Shown: positions 9,789 through 19,721, counted from the first letter of the stretch. The stretch is DNA of 19,794 bases from Ichthyophonus hoferi (GCA_002751075.1 NAOQ01000908.1:1-19794); one strand, 5' to 3'. The notes: a model not told the origin generated them from the sequence alone. Made by a program: numbers and translations.

Positions 9789-9870
9789 ATAGACTAATTA
9801 ACAACTTAGCACTAATTAGCTAATTATAACGTTTAATGATTGTAGCCTATGTTGTATATGTAGCTATATT
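9789..9870 (+). repeat. Dispersed AT-rich repeat, copy 4 (tail only)
   Basis: Matches the last 75 bp of copies 2 and 3: AGCA..AATTAG..AATTATA, then TGTTGTATATGTA.CTAT. It ends about 65 bp before the first LTR-like copy. A further weak piece with GACTAATTAATTAACAAC lies near 6098. Confidence 0.45.
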
Positions 9871-9934
9871 AGAAAGACCTTCATACCTCTAAGATGCAAT
9901 ATATCTTATGGAGATTCATTATCAACTTAGAAAT

Positions 9935-10478
9935 TGTTGAATTATTTCAGCTACAAGTGTTAGGCTGTATACTTCATGATGTCTTGCACGAAAACACATC
10001 GTTTATTGTTCATGTAGCATTGTACCTTTAAATATACGGGAGCAATTACAAGGAGGTTACAATTAGTATACGAGTTAAATATTAATCAATGACAACTAAT
10101 TAATAACATTATGTCACTAATTACATCTAATTGGGACTAGATGTTTAATGCAATTTAACTTGTAAATTAACCGTGGTTAAAATAATGTTGGTCATCTGAG
10201 TTTTAATCACACAGAGTGACTAATGTAACATACGTAATATCCTTTAACTGGTCAAATAATGCTGGCAACATGTCAGATAACAATTAGGTTGAGTACCTAG
10301 TCAATAAAATGTTTTACTTAAAGGCTTATCGCCTGGTCAATTGGTATTGACCATGAACTAACAACTATATAACCGGCAATCACAGAATTGGTATGGATTC
10401 CTGATTTGAATACGTGTTGCAATCAATAAACATTTCATACAGAAAAATATGTTAAAGATTCAAGCCTGGATTCTAACA
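9935..10478 (+). repeat. LTR-like copy A (fossil)
   Basis: Begins TGTTGAATTATTTCAGC and ends near TTCTAACA. It matches the reverse complement of 12380-12949 along most of its length, with shared blocks TATTTCAGCTACA, ATACTTC.TGATGTCTTG, AACAACTATATAACC and AATCAATAA. TATATAA at 10366-10372 and AATAAA at 10425-10430 fall in the order expected of an LTR promoter and poly(A) signal. A small inverted repeat (TCAGC...GCTG) sits just inside the start. The 3' boundary is approximate. Confidence 0.6.
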
Positions 10479-10504
10479 GAAGTAATTAACTATGACTATA
10501 ACTA

Positions 10505-10582
10505 TAGCTAGTTAGACCTCTATTCTATATATAGCAATATATATATTGACAATTTGTATTTTTAAGGAAATTGTTATATTAG
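10505..10582 (+). repeat. Direct repeat inside the fossil nest, copy 1
   Basis: Matches 12172-12252 in the same orientation: TAGCTAGTTAGACC, TTCTATATATA, then TGACAA, then GATATTAGGGC-like. It sits next to the inner inverted repeat and supports a history of repeated rearrangement. Confidence 0.5.
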
Positions 10583-10585
10583 GGC

Positions 10586-11275
10586 TATCGAGATACTCCT
10601 CGTCAATTTTACTTAGTACCTCTAAATCCATTGAAATTATTAATTTGGTTTCAGTGGAGGTCGACTCCTCAAAGCTGGAACTTGGTGGAGCATTCTTGGA
10701 AAGAAGAGATAGGTCGGTTCTTAAGGATGCTAACCTGGTAAAAATTGCTTGATACTCAGATGGGCTTCTAGTGTCACTTGAATTGGTCGGAGGATGTACT
10801 TGTGTCTTCTCTGTTCTGACAGACCAAAGGAAGAATTTCAGGGTAAGCAGCTATAGACGTTTCAAACTCTTTTTTGTTGCTCTCCTTCTTACTGACATCA
10901 TACCAAATAAACATTAGTTGTACGCAAGAGTTTATTTATTTATTGTGATTTTGGTAAAAAGGAGAGCAACAAAAAAGAGTTTGAAATGTTCACTGCCGCT
11001 TACTCCGCAATCCGTCCTTTGGTCCGTTAGAACAGAGAAAAACAAATGAGTACATTTTCTGACCAATCCAAGTGACACCAGCAGCCCATCTGGGTATCAT
11101 GCAATTTCTACCAGGGTTAACATCCTTAAGAACCTACCCTTTTCCTCCTTCCCAAAATACTCTACCGAATTCCTGCTTTGAGAAGTCGACCTCCATTAAA
11201 ATCGAATTAGTAATTTCAATGGATTTAGAAGTATTAAGTGAAATTGACAAAGAGTATCTCGACAAGGGCCAATGT
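10586..11275. repeat. Inverted repeat with gag-like arms
   Basis: The left arm (about 10586-10887) and right arm (about 10959-11275) are reverse complements, with similarity of roughly 75% over 300 bp. The innermost 28 bp (10860-10887 versus 10959-10986) is perfectly complementary around a 71-nt loop. Both arms carry the same peptide family pointing outward (…ISMDLEVLS.ID.EYLD). The frames at 10546-10752 and 11072-11329 are fragments or shadows of these arms. Confidence 0.75.
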
Positions 11276-11319
11276 TTCCCTTGCTTGCATATAATACTAG
11301 ACTTTAGGTGGGTCTTAAA

Positions 11320-11760
11320 TAGGAGTTAACTATTAAATTTATAGTGCATATTGTCAAAATCTATAGAGCTTACAGATTCACTATCCCTATCAACGAATAT
11401 TGAGTGTTATTGGGATAAGAATTTGACTCATATATAATCGAATTTAGTGGGGTGATTCGGAGATTCAATTTTTCCTCACTTGTATAAGGTAAATTCCTTT
11501 CATCATAGTTGGTAGGTTGAACTGCAATCGCAGTATTCTCTGTTGAAGTTACACCAACTCTTACTCTTTTTTTACTCTTTTTGAGCCCTCCATATCAATG
11601 GAAACAGACGCCTTGTTGAGATTTACTTTACTAGTAATTGTAGGGATATGACTGTGTCATGAATGAAGATTTGCTAATATTTGTTGTTGTTCTGGTTTTA
11701 ATTCTTCAGTATCTAATTCGATTCTTCTTTTGTGCTTAGTCATACTCTTCTTTAAACACA
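11320..11760 (-). pseudogene. gag-like remnant (fossil)
   Basis: On the minus strand a coding-like stretch starts near 11745 with MTKHKRRIELDTEELKPEQQ, charged and glutamine-rich like the start of a gag protein. Further gag-like text follows towards 11330. It is part of the broken nest at 9935-12949. Identification rests on composition and context only. Confidence 0.35.
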
Positions 11761-12379
11761 ATTAATTGGTTTTTGTTTCTCTATTGGCTGGCTACCAATA
11801 GATTTGGTTTATTGATATTTTGTTTTACCCTGGTTCTGTATAGAACCGTGGTTTTATAGTTTTTTTTTTTATCACCAGTGATAACTTCCAACTGATACCA
11901 ATAGGACTTAAATGAAGTTAATAATTAAATATTTGTTTTTGCTAAATCTAATTTATGAAGTCATACAGAATAGAAATAATTTAATCCTATCTCGATGAGA
12001 TTATATTCGTTTTTTCTAATATGGCTCATTGGCTAATTCACAACATGCGAACTATGTATTGATAAATTAATTTAAGGTACGTTCTTGTAATATAAATGAA
12101 AAAGCTAAAAAACAAGCATTGAACACCTTGGGATTGTGATTTCTTTGCTCAGAAATTCAGGTCGTAACATCATAGCTAGTTAGACCCCAGTTCTATATAT
12201 AACTATATATACTGACAACCTGCATTTAAGAGGAACTTTGATATTAGGGCCAACGTTCCCCTTGCTCCAATGTTTCTTGGTCCCGCCCACGAATCCTATC
12301 TTAGTTGCAGATGGAATTGCAGTTTTTCGTTTTGCTTTGGTTATGGTTGGAATTAATGAAAGTCTCCTTGATGCTACCA

Positions 12380-12949
12380 TAACAAACTCTTAATAAATAT
12401 AAAAAGAGGCTAAGTTTTCAGTTCGAACTGCTTATTGATTCCAACACATTTGACTGAAAAGGATTCAGACTCAGTCTGTGTATGCTGGCTGGTTATATAG
12501 TTGTTGGCCAAAGTCAATATCAATTGACTTTGTGATGCACATTAGAAATATGTACATTCCCCTGTAAGGGTTTTCCCGAACTGTGTTGTTAGCAGCATAT
12601 TTCCAAATGATTATTCACAGAATCATTCTGTTGCTATGTATCTTGTTTGTATTACATAACATTATGTAAAACTAAAAGCTAATAATCAACCACTACTTAA
12701 TAACGCAGGTGAATTCCCAAACTAGTCTTCCCTTAGCTAAACTAGCCCCAATTAAGTATAATTAGTGAAATCATGTGCTTAATTAATTGCCATTAATTGA
12801 TCTCGAACTCTTTCAAACTGAACGATACCTCATGGTAAGCACTATTGATTATTTAGAGGCACAATTCAAAACAAACAATAAATTAGGTGTTATCACACAA
12901 GACATCAAGAAGTATTCAGCCTAATAAGTGTAGCTGAAATACTCCGACA
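12380..12949 (-). repeat. LTR-like copy B (fossil)
   Basis: Reverse-complement partner of LTR copy A. On the minus strand it begins TGTCGGAGTATTTCAGC, has the TATA-type element at 12491-12500 (CTATATAACC on the minus strand), and ends near the ATGG at about 12380. Its outer edge lies 120 bp upstream of the first tRNA gene. Confidence 0.6.
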
Positions 12950-13069
12950 TATAAAAATGCAATGGTCGGTCCCATGCTCATTTGCTAATTTAATGACTAT
13001 CAATTCTAAATAAATTATTAAACCTAAATTACAATATATATATAATTATCGGATAGTTAGAAATTAACT

Positions 13070-13142
13070 GCGCTTGTGGCGAAGTGGATATCGCGTCCGC
13101 CTCCTAAGCGGAAGATCCCGAGTTCAAATCTCGGCTAGCGCT
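13070..13142 (+). tRNA. tRNA-Arg(CCT)
   Basis: A 73-nt cloverleaf. The acceptor stem is GCGCTTG/CTAGCGC with one T·T mismatch (13075 and 13136), the D stem is GCG/CGC, and the anticodon stem is TCCGC/GCGGA with loop CTCCTAA, placing anticodon CCT at 13103-13105. The T stem is CCGAG/CTCGG with loop TTCAAAT. There is no intron and no encoded CCA, and the discriminator base is T. A-box (TGGCGAAGTGG) and B-box (GTTCAAATC) promoters are internal. The product decodes AGG. Both its sequence and its mismatch are shared exactly with the copy at 18393-18465, while flanks are unrelated. Confidence 0.96.
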
Positions 13143-13146
13143 TTTT
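13142..13146 (+). terminator. Pol III T-run terminator of tRNA 1
   Basis: Five T residues, the first being the discriminator base, follow directly on the tRNA. Confidence 0.75.
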
Positions 13147-13270
13147 AAAATGGTATTTCTTTAATCGAAATTATGACTATTTTTGAATAGTTTTAGCTAA
13201 TATATAGGGTTTATAGGTCTCAGCTTGCCTTGATCTATCTACTGGAACAAGACATTAGTAGAGTTTGATT

Positions 13271-13316
13271 AAAAAAGAGAAACTGCAATGGTAAGCCATT
13301 GCTGTTTTTTTTTAAA
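13271..13316 (+). other. Hairpin followed by T run
   Basis: GCAATGG-taag-CCATTGC (13285-13302) is extended by AAAC/GTTT beyond a T·T mismatch and by an A-run/T-run, and ends in nine T residues. It lies 130 bp downstream of the tRNA on the same strand. It could be a stem-loop with a Pol III stop or part of an old repeat end. No known RNA class is recognised. Confidence 0.4.
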
Positions 13317-13319
13317 CAA

Positions 13320-14100
13320 AAAAAAACAAAAGGTAAGAATATAATATGGAAATATTACTGAAGTCTTGTTTAATTTAAACTGTGGCTGTATTATTGTCAG
13401 ACATCAATTAACTGTAAATATTTTTAAAACGGTAAAAATATAAGCAGAAAATTTCCTGTGTTAAAGTATAGCAGTCCTGTGGACCATGCTTTCCAGATCT
13501 TGTTATCTTCATTAACTATATTACTCTGGATACTATCCATGTCTCTACATAATTCAATTAACATCTCATTATGAGAATATGTTATGTTACTAGTAAACTC
13601 TAGGACTTACCAAGACCTCTCTCTCGCTTCTCACTCTCTTAGAGAGTGAAGAATTATCCCCAACGATCACTGTTCAATAGCCGCCCTTCTCTAGCCGTTA
13701 TCTATATTAGCTTGGAACAATTAATCTGATCTAGCTGCTAACTAAAAAATTAATCTACTTGATATGATTGGAAGTAATCAAAGATTGATAACCATGTCGC
13801 ACCAATCAGTGTGCCTTGTTATTATAATCGCAATTTAACCATATCTATCTATAACTAACTAATATGATAATAAATGGTATTATCTATTTGTGACACCCAC
13901 CTGTCTTTATTTTAAGCCGTTATCTTGACAATAACGTGTGTCAGGCGGCGGACTATAGTGTAAGCTAAACTAGAGACCTTGTCTCAACCACACTGGTTAA
14001 TTTATACCATTATAAACATGTGATGTGGCGAAACGAGTACAAGATTGAGATAAGATCAGACAATCCCAGTGAATTAATAAATCTGAATGTTTTCCCATTC
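13320..14100. other. Spacer between tRNA 1 and the Copia fossil
   Basis: No gene is recognised. It includes a pyrimidine-rich patch with an AGAGAG-type hairpin (CTCTCTTAGAGAG, about 13633-13645) and a GTTATcttgacaATAAC hairpin near 13919. The 3' LTR of the neighbouring Copia fossil should fall here, but I could not find two matching LTRs. Confidence 0.4.
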
Positions 14101-14121
14101 GCCGTCCAGAGAGTTTATCGC

Positions 14122-14450
14122 CTATGGTTGCGTTTGCAGGCGTAAAAGTTTCTTGGCAACTTGAAATGGACCGAGTCTGAACGGCTTGATTAGGCAGTCA
14201 GCAGCTTGATTTTCGGAGAAGACGCTCCTGACCTCTATTTCATTATTACTTAACGCTTCCCTGATGTTATGGAAGCGGACAGCAATATGGCGTGTATTCT
14301 TGGGCACACACATCTTGCTGGATAGGCTTACTGCACTCGTATTGTTGCCATATAGAGGTACTCTCCCAACGTCAAAGCCTAGTCCATCCAAAGATGCAGA
14401 TGGAGTGTGTGGTATGTGAGTTGCTCCGCTTCTAGTCGTCAGGAGTTCAT
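14122..14450 (-). pseudogene. Copia RNase H tail (fossil part)
   Basis: C-terminal signature of Copia polyproteins: an R-x-H-x-I-R-E-like motif, then an A-D-x-L-x-K-P-like motif near the end. It belongs to the fossil at 14122-17558. Confidence 0.8.
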
Positions 14451-14839
14451 ATTTTGAATTGCCCCCGCGCACGCTGCTTAGCAATTTGGTGCCTGATAGG
14501 CACGTCATCATCACTGTCATTGTCAGATGAATCCGCCGCGTGCTCTCCCACAGACTCGGAGGGATCTGAGGGATCTGCCTGGGGCTGCAAAATAGCGGCG
14601 AGTGTAGGCGACAGGACTGATGAGTCAGTATAAGACCCATCTCTCCCATAGTCTAAAGGGGAGGAAGGAGGATGATGTGTCTCTTCATCCGCAGTGACGT
14701 CCGCAGAGGGAATATTCACCCAAGTGATCTGGAAGGGATCGGTGTAAATAGTTTTGGTACACGGGGTTGTATAGAGGAACTGGCGCTCAAAGAAAATGAT
14801 GCTGTGCCGTGTTGTAATTTTATGAGTAACCCAATTCAT

Positions 14840-15540
14840 GACAATCCATCCCAACAAAGGAGATCATATCCTAAGAAGAGACCTAGGCGACCTCTAGGAG
14901 GGAACTTCTCCTTGATGGTGACCTCGCCGAGTCTATAGCAAAGTTTACTGCCAAAGGTACGTAAGCGTTCAATTGGTGCCCTGGTTTGATGCCAAAGTTC
15001 GAACGGCACCGTATCATTGGATACAGCTGAGGTAAGGCTCGGAGAGCATAACTCCAAAACGTAGGAGACAGGTTAGCCCTATGCATGCGTTCCCTGATAT
15101 CGTTGCTAGATGGAGCGTAAGGTAAGGTGGTGAGGTGAATTATGCCTTCCTTACGAAGAAACTGCTGGAAAGCCCTGTCAAGATACTCGCAACCTTGATC
15201 CGTGAAGAAATTGGCAATCCAAAGAGGAGCGTGTTTAGACTCTAGGCCGCTTTAAACGTTTGAAAATGTCGAATGTCGAGGGTGACGACCCAACAGAAAT
15301 GGTCGATGGATTTTCGTAGAGGACCGATAACGTTATTGTAGATGTGTTCCAGAGGGCGAGATGAACGAACAGTTCTAGATGGGAATGACGCCCTGGTGAT
15401 CTTGGAGATAGTGCAATGATCACATGACAAGCTGTTGGTTGCTGGTATAGATTGTTTGAACTGAAGAAGGGCTTACCAAAGACGTACGTCTGATGGATGC
15501 ATGAACCGATCGTGCCACAGTTCATGTGTGCCTATACTTA
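14840..15540 (-). pseudogene. Copia integrase region (fossil part)
   Basis: Contains the rve-type core with TDQGCEYL and the SN-x-x-x-ER segment, the Trp-rich FWSYA helix, and the downstream LGLFLGYD block found after the integrase in Copia elements. Confidence 0.85.
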
Positions 15541-15855
15541 TAGCAGATGAAAGGAAGGTAGGGTCAGCTGTGTCCCATGTAGCAAGGCAAGTGGCCTCGG
15601 CAGTGTTGATGTCTGAGGGCACGACCAATGATGAGCTGTGTGAGAGAGATAACAGGATAAATAAATGTTAGCATCGAGAAAATACAAATCATTGTAATGA
15701 AGTCGACCAGTAAGAATAGTATGATCGTGAATAGCAATGGTGGCCTCTTTTGCAGATATAGTGGTGATCACATCTAGTCTGTGAAAGGCAGAGAAAGAGA
15801 AGAGGTTAATGGGAGCTGATGGTACATAGACTACCAGTTTCAGAGCAATGATTTG

Positions 15856-16060
15856 TTAAGATGGTAACGAGCGTATCATCACTGCGACAGTCCTCGTTGC
15901 TAAGGCCTGAGTGCCATCTGCCGCGATTATTGGAGCATGAACTGGAATACTGTCAGTAAACGCGGCCAGATTGGAACAGACGTGCATAGAGGCACCAGAG
16001 TCTATCATGAATGTATTGTTAGATAATCCTGACGTCATAGACAGTGAGCCAGTATGAGCG
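15856..16060 (-). pseudogene. Copia aspartic protease (fossil part)
   Basis: MIDSGASMHVCSN is the retropepsin active-site motif in the D-S-G-A-x-x-H form typical of Copia elements. It is placed between gag and integrase, as expected. Confidence 0.85.
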
Positions 16061-16151
16061 AGTGATAAGGTAGATGTTTGCTCGGAATACTTGTAAGTTC
16101 AAGGATGCTTGCATTCGCCTGTGGATGGGGCTGCTTCTCAAGAAGTTGTTC

Positions 16152-17558
16152 TTAGGTTTTCCCAAAATTTGGACTCCCAGGATGCTTGGAACAGTTAGTT
16201 GTGTTATGACGGATATGCTTTCCAGGGTGATACTCACAATGAAAACGAGTGGATGATTTGGCGGGTGATCTCCTACTGCTGCGCGTGGAACCTGTGTTCT
16301 GTTGGTTGTCCACAGTAGATTTCGCATGACCATACGACCTGCGTGATGCGGTAGAGGGTTTTGTATGTATATTAGTGCCGGCGTGAAGACCGCGTCTGCG
16401 TTCATAGGCGTCCACTGCTCGAATAATGGTCTGACAGAAAAGGTATGTGTCAGGCTGTGCCTCCAGCCAAGCGACCACGCCTTCATAGTGGGGAAGGCTG
16501 TAGAGGACGCGGAGGACGTAAGCGTTAATTGAGTCCGAATGTCTGGCATGTATAGTGCTATTAAGCCTAGTGGCGGCAGATTTATAACGGGCCATGAAGG
16601 TTGAGGCTAACTCACCCGGTTGGAGCTTGACATGAAGGAGCTCATCGTATCAATTCGCGATAATGTTGTCGGAAGGTAATCCAAAAACCTTGGAAAGTCT
16701 GATCATCTTGTCGTACACAAATTTGCTCCAATTCGTGTCATCCAAGGCAGCATATTCACGTTCTGGTGTGTCAACCAGACTGTTAAGATAGAAGTAGGTC
16801 AACCATTCATCCAGACAATGTTCCCCACCTGCTTGAACGTATAAGCATTCATCAGTTGATGGAGCGTTCAGGTGGCGGACGCTGCCGCCTTCATAAGCGG
16901 TAAAGACATGGAGATCTTTAGTCCACTGATGAAAGGGGTACCTGGCAGCTGTGGACTGACGAAAGATCTTATGAGGATCAATCGCCAGTAGTCGCCTATT
17001 AATGGTGTCCAGGGACTGGATGCCTGAGCTGGTGGAAGCTGATTGGGCATACAGAGATGGAGGTAGACCAGATGAAGACGTCAATGTATTCACCGGAAGA
17101 GGTGCGGATGGATGTGTGGAGTGGCCTGGGGAAGCTGTTTGATGAGGAAGAAAACGGAGATGTTGACTTTGGGATTGGAATGCAGTTCTTGAAGAAATGT
17201 CGGCAATAAATTTTGGGCGTGAAGCAGAAGTAGGTGCCCGTTGAGTAGGCGGAGGTACAACGGGTTGTACTGATGGTGGTGATGGGGGAACCTGTGTGTT
17301 AGGTACTGGGTTGAACAAACCAAACTGAGAAAGTAGTCATAAGAATTGTTGATAATTTTTTTGCTGTTGTTGTTGAAATTGTAAGAGTTGCTGTTGTTAC
17401 TGATAAAGCAGTTTGGTTACTGTGTCGTCATTTGGAAGATCAATGTGAGGTGGTGAATCAGGAAGTGTAGTAGCCATGGGTTGTGGCCATGGGTGTTCGT
17501 CGTCCATCTCGATTGCGTTCCTGTGTTGTTTTTCAGTGGAAGCGTCACCTGGGTCCAT
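16152..17558 (-). pseudogene. Copia gag region (fossil part)
   Basis: Runs from the probable initiation region (MDPGDAST) through a glutamine-rich and then proline/serine-rich stretch (about 17320-17000), a helical capsid-like body and a basic Ser/Arg-rich tail with HCEYHPGKHIRHN, a C/H cluster like Copia nucleocapsids. GCTGTTGTTGTTG-type runs at about 17361-17397 encode the glutamines. Confidence 0.75.
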
Positions 17559-17559
17559 A

Positions 17560-18392
17560 ACCCTAAACCGTATACCCAATATAATGTACTATATAGAAAT
17601 TAATCTCAATCTGAATCATTACTACGTAGGTTTGATAGAGATTCTATACTATTTGATTAGGAGCAGATAATAAGTTACTAGAATATACGCTATATTTCAA
17701 TATAAATAAGGAATCATTGTAGCATATTTCCAATATTCTTGCATGTCACTTGATTCAGAAAATATCCATGATCAGTCTATTCTATTCAGTAAGTAGCTAG
17801 GCACAAGAAGCCACAAATGTAGTGCAGGTTACGTTGGTTGCCTTTTCAAGTGTTCATACTATCAAAAAAATAGTTTTCTTTAGGCCCAGAAAGAACGAGA
17901 GAGATAGAGAGAAGGAGAGAAAGATGAGATGAGATTGACGTCAAAAGGGATTAGATTACATTCATTGATAGAATGCATGGGAAATTACACTAGGTGAGGC
18001 ATTCATGAAGGAAATATTGTATTTTACCATGCTTGTACATTTAATTTAATATTTTATAAAACAAATAAAAACTTTCATTATATAATAGCAAGACCCTAAT
18101 TCTCCTTTCAGTTTCAAGTACTATAGTATAATTAAATGCATGAAGTGTTGCAATGAAAATCATATAAAACCTTAAGTAATCAAAACTCTAGTTATTTCAT
18201 TTCTTGACGGAATCACATTTTTACAGTATAATTATATCCCCAGTTTAATTTATTATATAGGAATTATGTATTTCTATTATAGCGAAGCATGACACCAATT
18301 TATTTCTCAGTTCCAAGTACCATACACTATTGTATTATTATACTAGTTTATGTAATATCGTAGTCTACAAATGTGTCAAGGCCAACAAGTAA
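17560..18392. other. AT-rich spacer with a polypurine tract
   Basis: No gene is recognised. The 5' LTR of the Copia fossil is expected here but was not found. 17886-17936 is a purine-rich GAGA/AGAAAG tract. Confidence 0.45.
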
Positions 18393-18465
18393 GCGCTTGT
18401 GGCGAAGTGGATATCGCGTCCGCCTCCTAAGCGGAAGATCCCGAGTTCAAATCTCGGCTAGCGCT
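18393..18465 (+). tRNA. tRNA-Arg(CCT), second copy
   Basis: All 73 bases are identical to 13070-13142, including the T·T acceptor mismatch (18398 and 18459). The anticodon CCT is at 18426-18428. Upstream and downstream flanks show no similarity to the first copy, so this is not a recent tandem duplication of a larger unit. Internal A and B boxes are intact. Probably functional. Confidence 0.96.
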
Positions 18466-18467
18466 AA

Positions 18468-18472
18468 TTTTT
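18468..18472 (+). terminator. Pol III T-run terminator of tRNA 2
   Basis: Five T residues start two bases after the tRNA. Confidence 0.75.
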
Positions 18473-19150
18473 AATATAAAATTATTATGTTTATTTATTT
18501 TATTAAATTGAAGTTGACAGCGTAAATGCATCAATATTTTTAATTTTTGATGTAGTCAATAAATGAATTTATTGGATAAATTAAACTGCGCATTATAAAC
18601 ATAAAAACATAAAATTATAAATGGGTCTGGTTTGGAATTCTCTAGATTTAAAAGAATACAATATATCTATTCATTAAATATTGAAAAAAAATATAATATA
18701 TTAAAAATTAATTGCTTTTGTATAAAAATATAAAAAATATTATAATAAACATATTATAAATCATTTTTGTTTAGTATATTAGTAAAAAATTATAGATATA
18801 ATGCGATAATATTATTAATATTAATTTTGTAGTATGTGGTGCTCTATAGAGCAATGAAAATATATTTTAAAGTTATTACCAATAGTATAGCGAAGAGTAG
18901 AATGCTGCCTGCGAAGCTAATTAAATTAATTAGATTAGTAAAGATCAGAGAATAATGGAGATTATGATATAATGATATAAGGAAGAATAAAATAATTAAT
19001 TGGATACATTATAACACTACATTTTAAAATTACTAATTATTTTAAAAAATTACAACAATGCGTAACAACTGCTATTATTTCTATTGTTTCTATTTTTAAA
19101 CAAAGGTACCGTTAACATTGTCCTATAAGATGGATTGTTTAAAAATAGAT
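18473..19150. other. AT-rich stretch without a recognised gene
   Basis: Very AT-rich. It contains a perfect 14-bp palindrome, TGCTCTATAGAGCA, at 18840-18853 and a near-palindrome, CTAATTAAATTAATTAG, at about 18917-18933. Nothing else is recognised. Confidence 0.5.
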
Positions 19151-19153
19151 GTG

Positions 19154-19220
19154 TTTATTATTATTATTATTATTATTATATTATTATTATTATTATTATT
19201 ATTATTATCATTACTATTAT
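19154..19220 (+). repeat. (TTA)n microsatellite
   Basis: About twenty TTA units with a few interruptions. The frame across 19149-19337 (Leu/Tyr runs) is its translation and not a gene. Confidence 0.92.
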
Positions 19221-19258
19221 TTTAATTTATTACCTATTAATATAAGATACTATGTCTA

Positions 19259-19275
19259 TTATATATATATATATA
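19259..19275. repeat. (TA)n microsatellite
   Basis: A short alternating TA run just after the (TTA)n array. Confidence 0.85.
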
Positions 19276-19650
19276 GAACAAGTAGTATTTTTATCAGTCC
19301 AAATACAGCTTTTATTACGATCGCCTATTGGTACTAGAAATACTACCTATCACCTATTGGTATAGCACTAACCGTAAACATTATGCTAATATGCTCTTAT
19401 TTTATGTGCATAACTAGTATAACCTTGTAAATAAATTGTAAATAAATTGCTACTATAGCATAGTGTGCAGATAAATAAGAAAGGATAAGGAGTTATTCAT
19501 CGCATGTATATGCTTTCTTTAGTATAGTGAACTGCACCCTATATAAACAGCCACTATGGGAGACATAATGCAGGAAGATAGTCAGTCCCTCGAGATATAT
19601 AGGAAGGTAGGTTGATGGTCTCAGGTCAAGTTTTTCAAGTTTTGATAAAT

Positions 19651-19721
19651 GGATGAAGAGCAAGGAGATAGAGAGGGAGAGGAAGAGGAAGAGAGAAAGG
19701 TAGAGAGACGGAGAGCGAGCG

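Larger units (their letters stand above)
9935..12949. mobile_element. Scrambled nest of LTR-retroelement fossils
   Basis: Two diverged LTR-like copies in opposite orientation bound about 1.9 kb that holds gag-like segments on both strands and an inner inverted repeat. The gag-like call rests on a segment reading MDLEVLSEID followed by KGQCFPC, like the stretch before a retroviral-type zinc knuckle, and on a minus-strand segment beginning MTKHKRRIEL near 11745. No polymerase or integrase is seen. The element is broken, and more than one insertion or rearrangement is needed to explain it. Because the two LTRs are inverted, their divergence does not date a single insertion. The divergence does show they are old. 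The superfamily is uncertain; the knuckle context leans to Ty3-like. Confidence 0.6.
14122..17558 (-). mobile_element. Ty1/Copia LTR-retrotransposon fossil
   Basis: Minus-strand parts occur in Copia order. A gag region starts at about 17558, with a glutamine-rich start and a C/H-rich zinc-knuckle-like end. Next is an aspartic protease (MIDSGASMHVCSN, about 15980), then an integrase core (FFTDQGCEYLDRAFQQF near 15180, SNDIRERMHRANL near 15090, LGLFLGYD near 14860). Last is an RNase H tail (FHNIREALSNNEIEVRSVF, AADCLIKPF, about 14140-14290). A copy that works would be reverse-transcribed and integrated. This one is broken, with many breaks, and old. G+C is visibly higher than in its flanks, as expected of an inserted element. 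LTRs were not identified. Confidence 0.9.

Noticed and set aside
10546-11329. Two separate plus-strand genes
   Set aside because: They lie on the two arms of one inverted repeat. The left frame is the opposite strand of the gag-like text, so they are fossil parts, not host genes.
13070-13142. tRNA-derived SINE
   Set aside because: The two tRNA copies share only the tRNA itself; there is no common tail or body, and both keep complete cloverleaf and terminator features.
13860-13892. Start of a 3' LTR (TGTCACA after a purine-rich run on the minus strand) for the Copia fossil
   Set aside because: Suggestive, but I found no second copy on the other side, so the end cannot be supported.
14122-17323. 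The many short frames on both strands between the tRNA genes
   Set aside because: They are pieces or shadows of the one Copia fossil.
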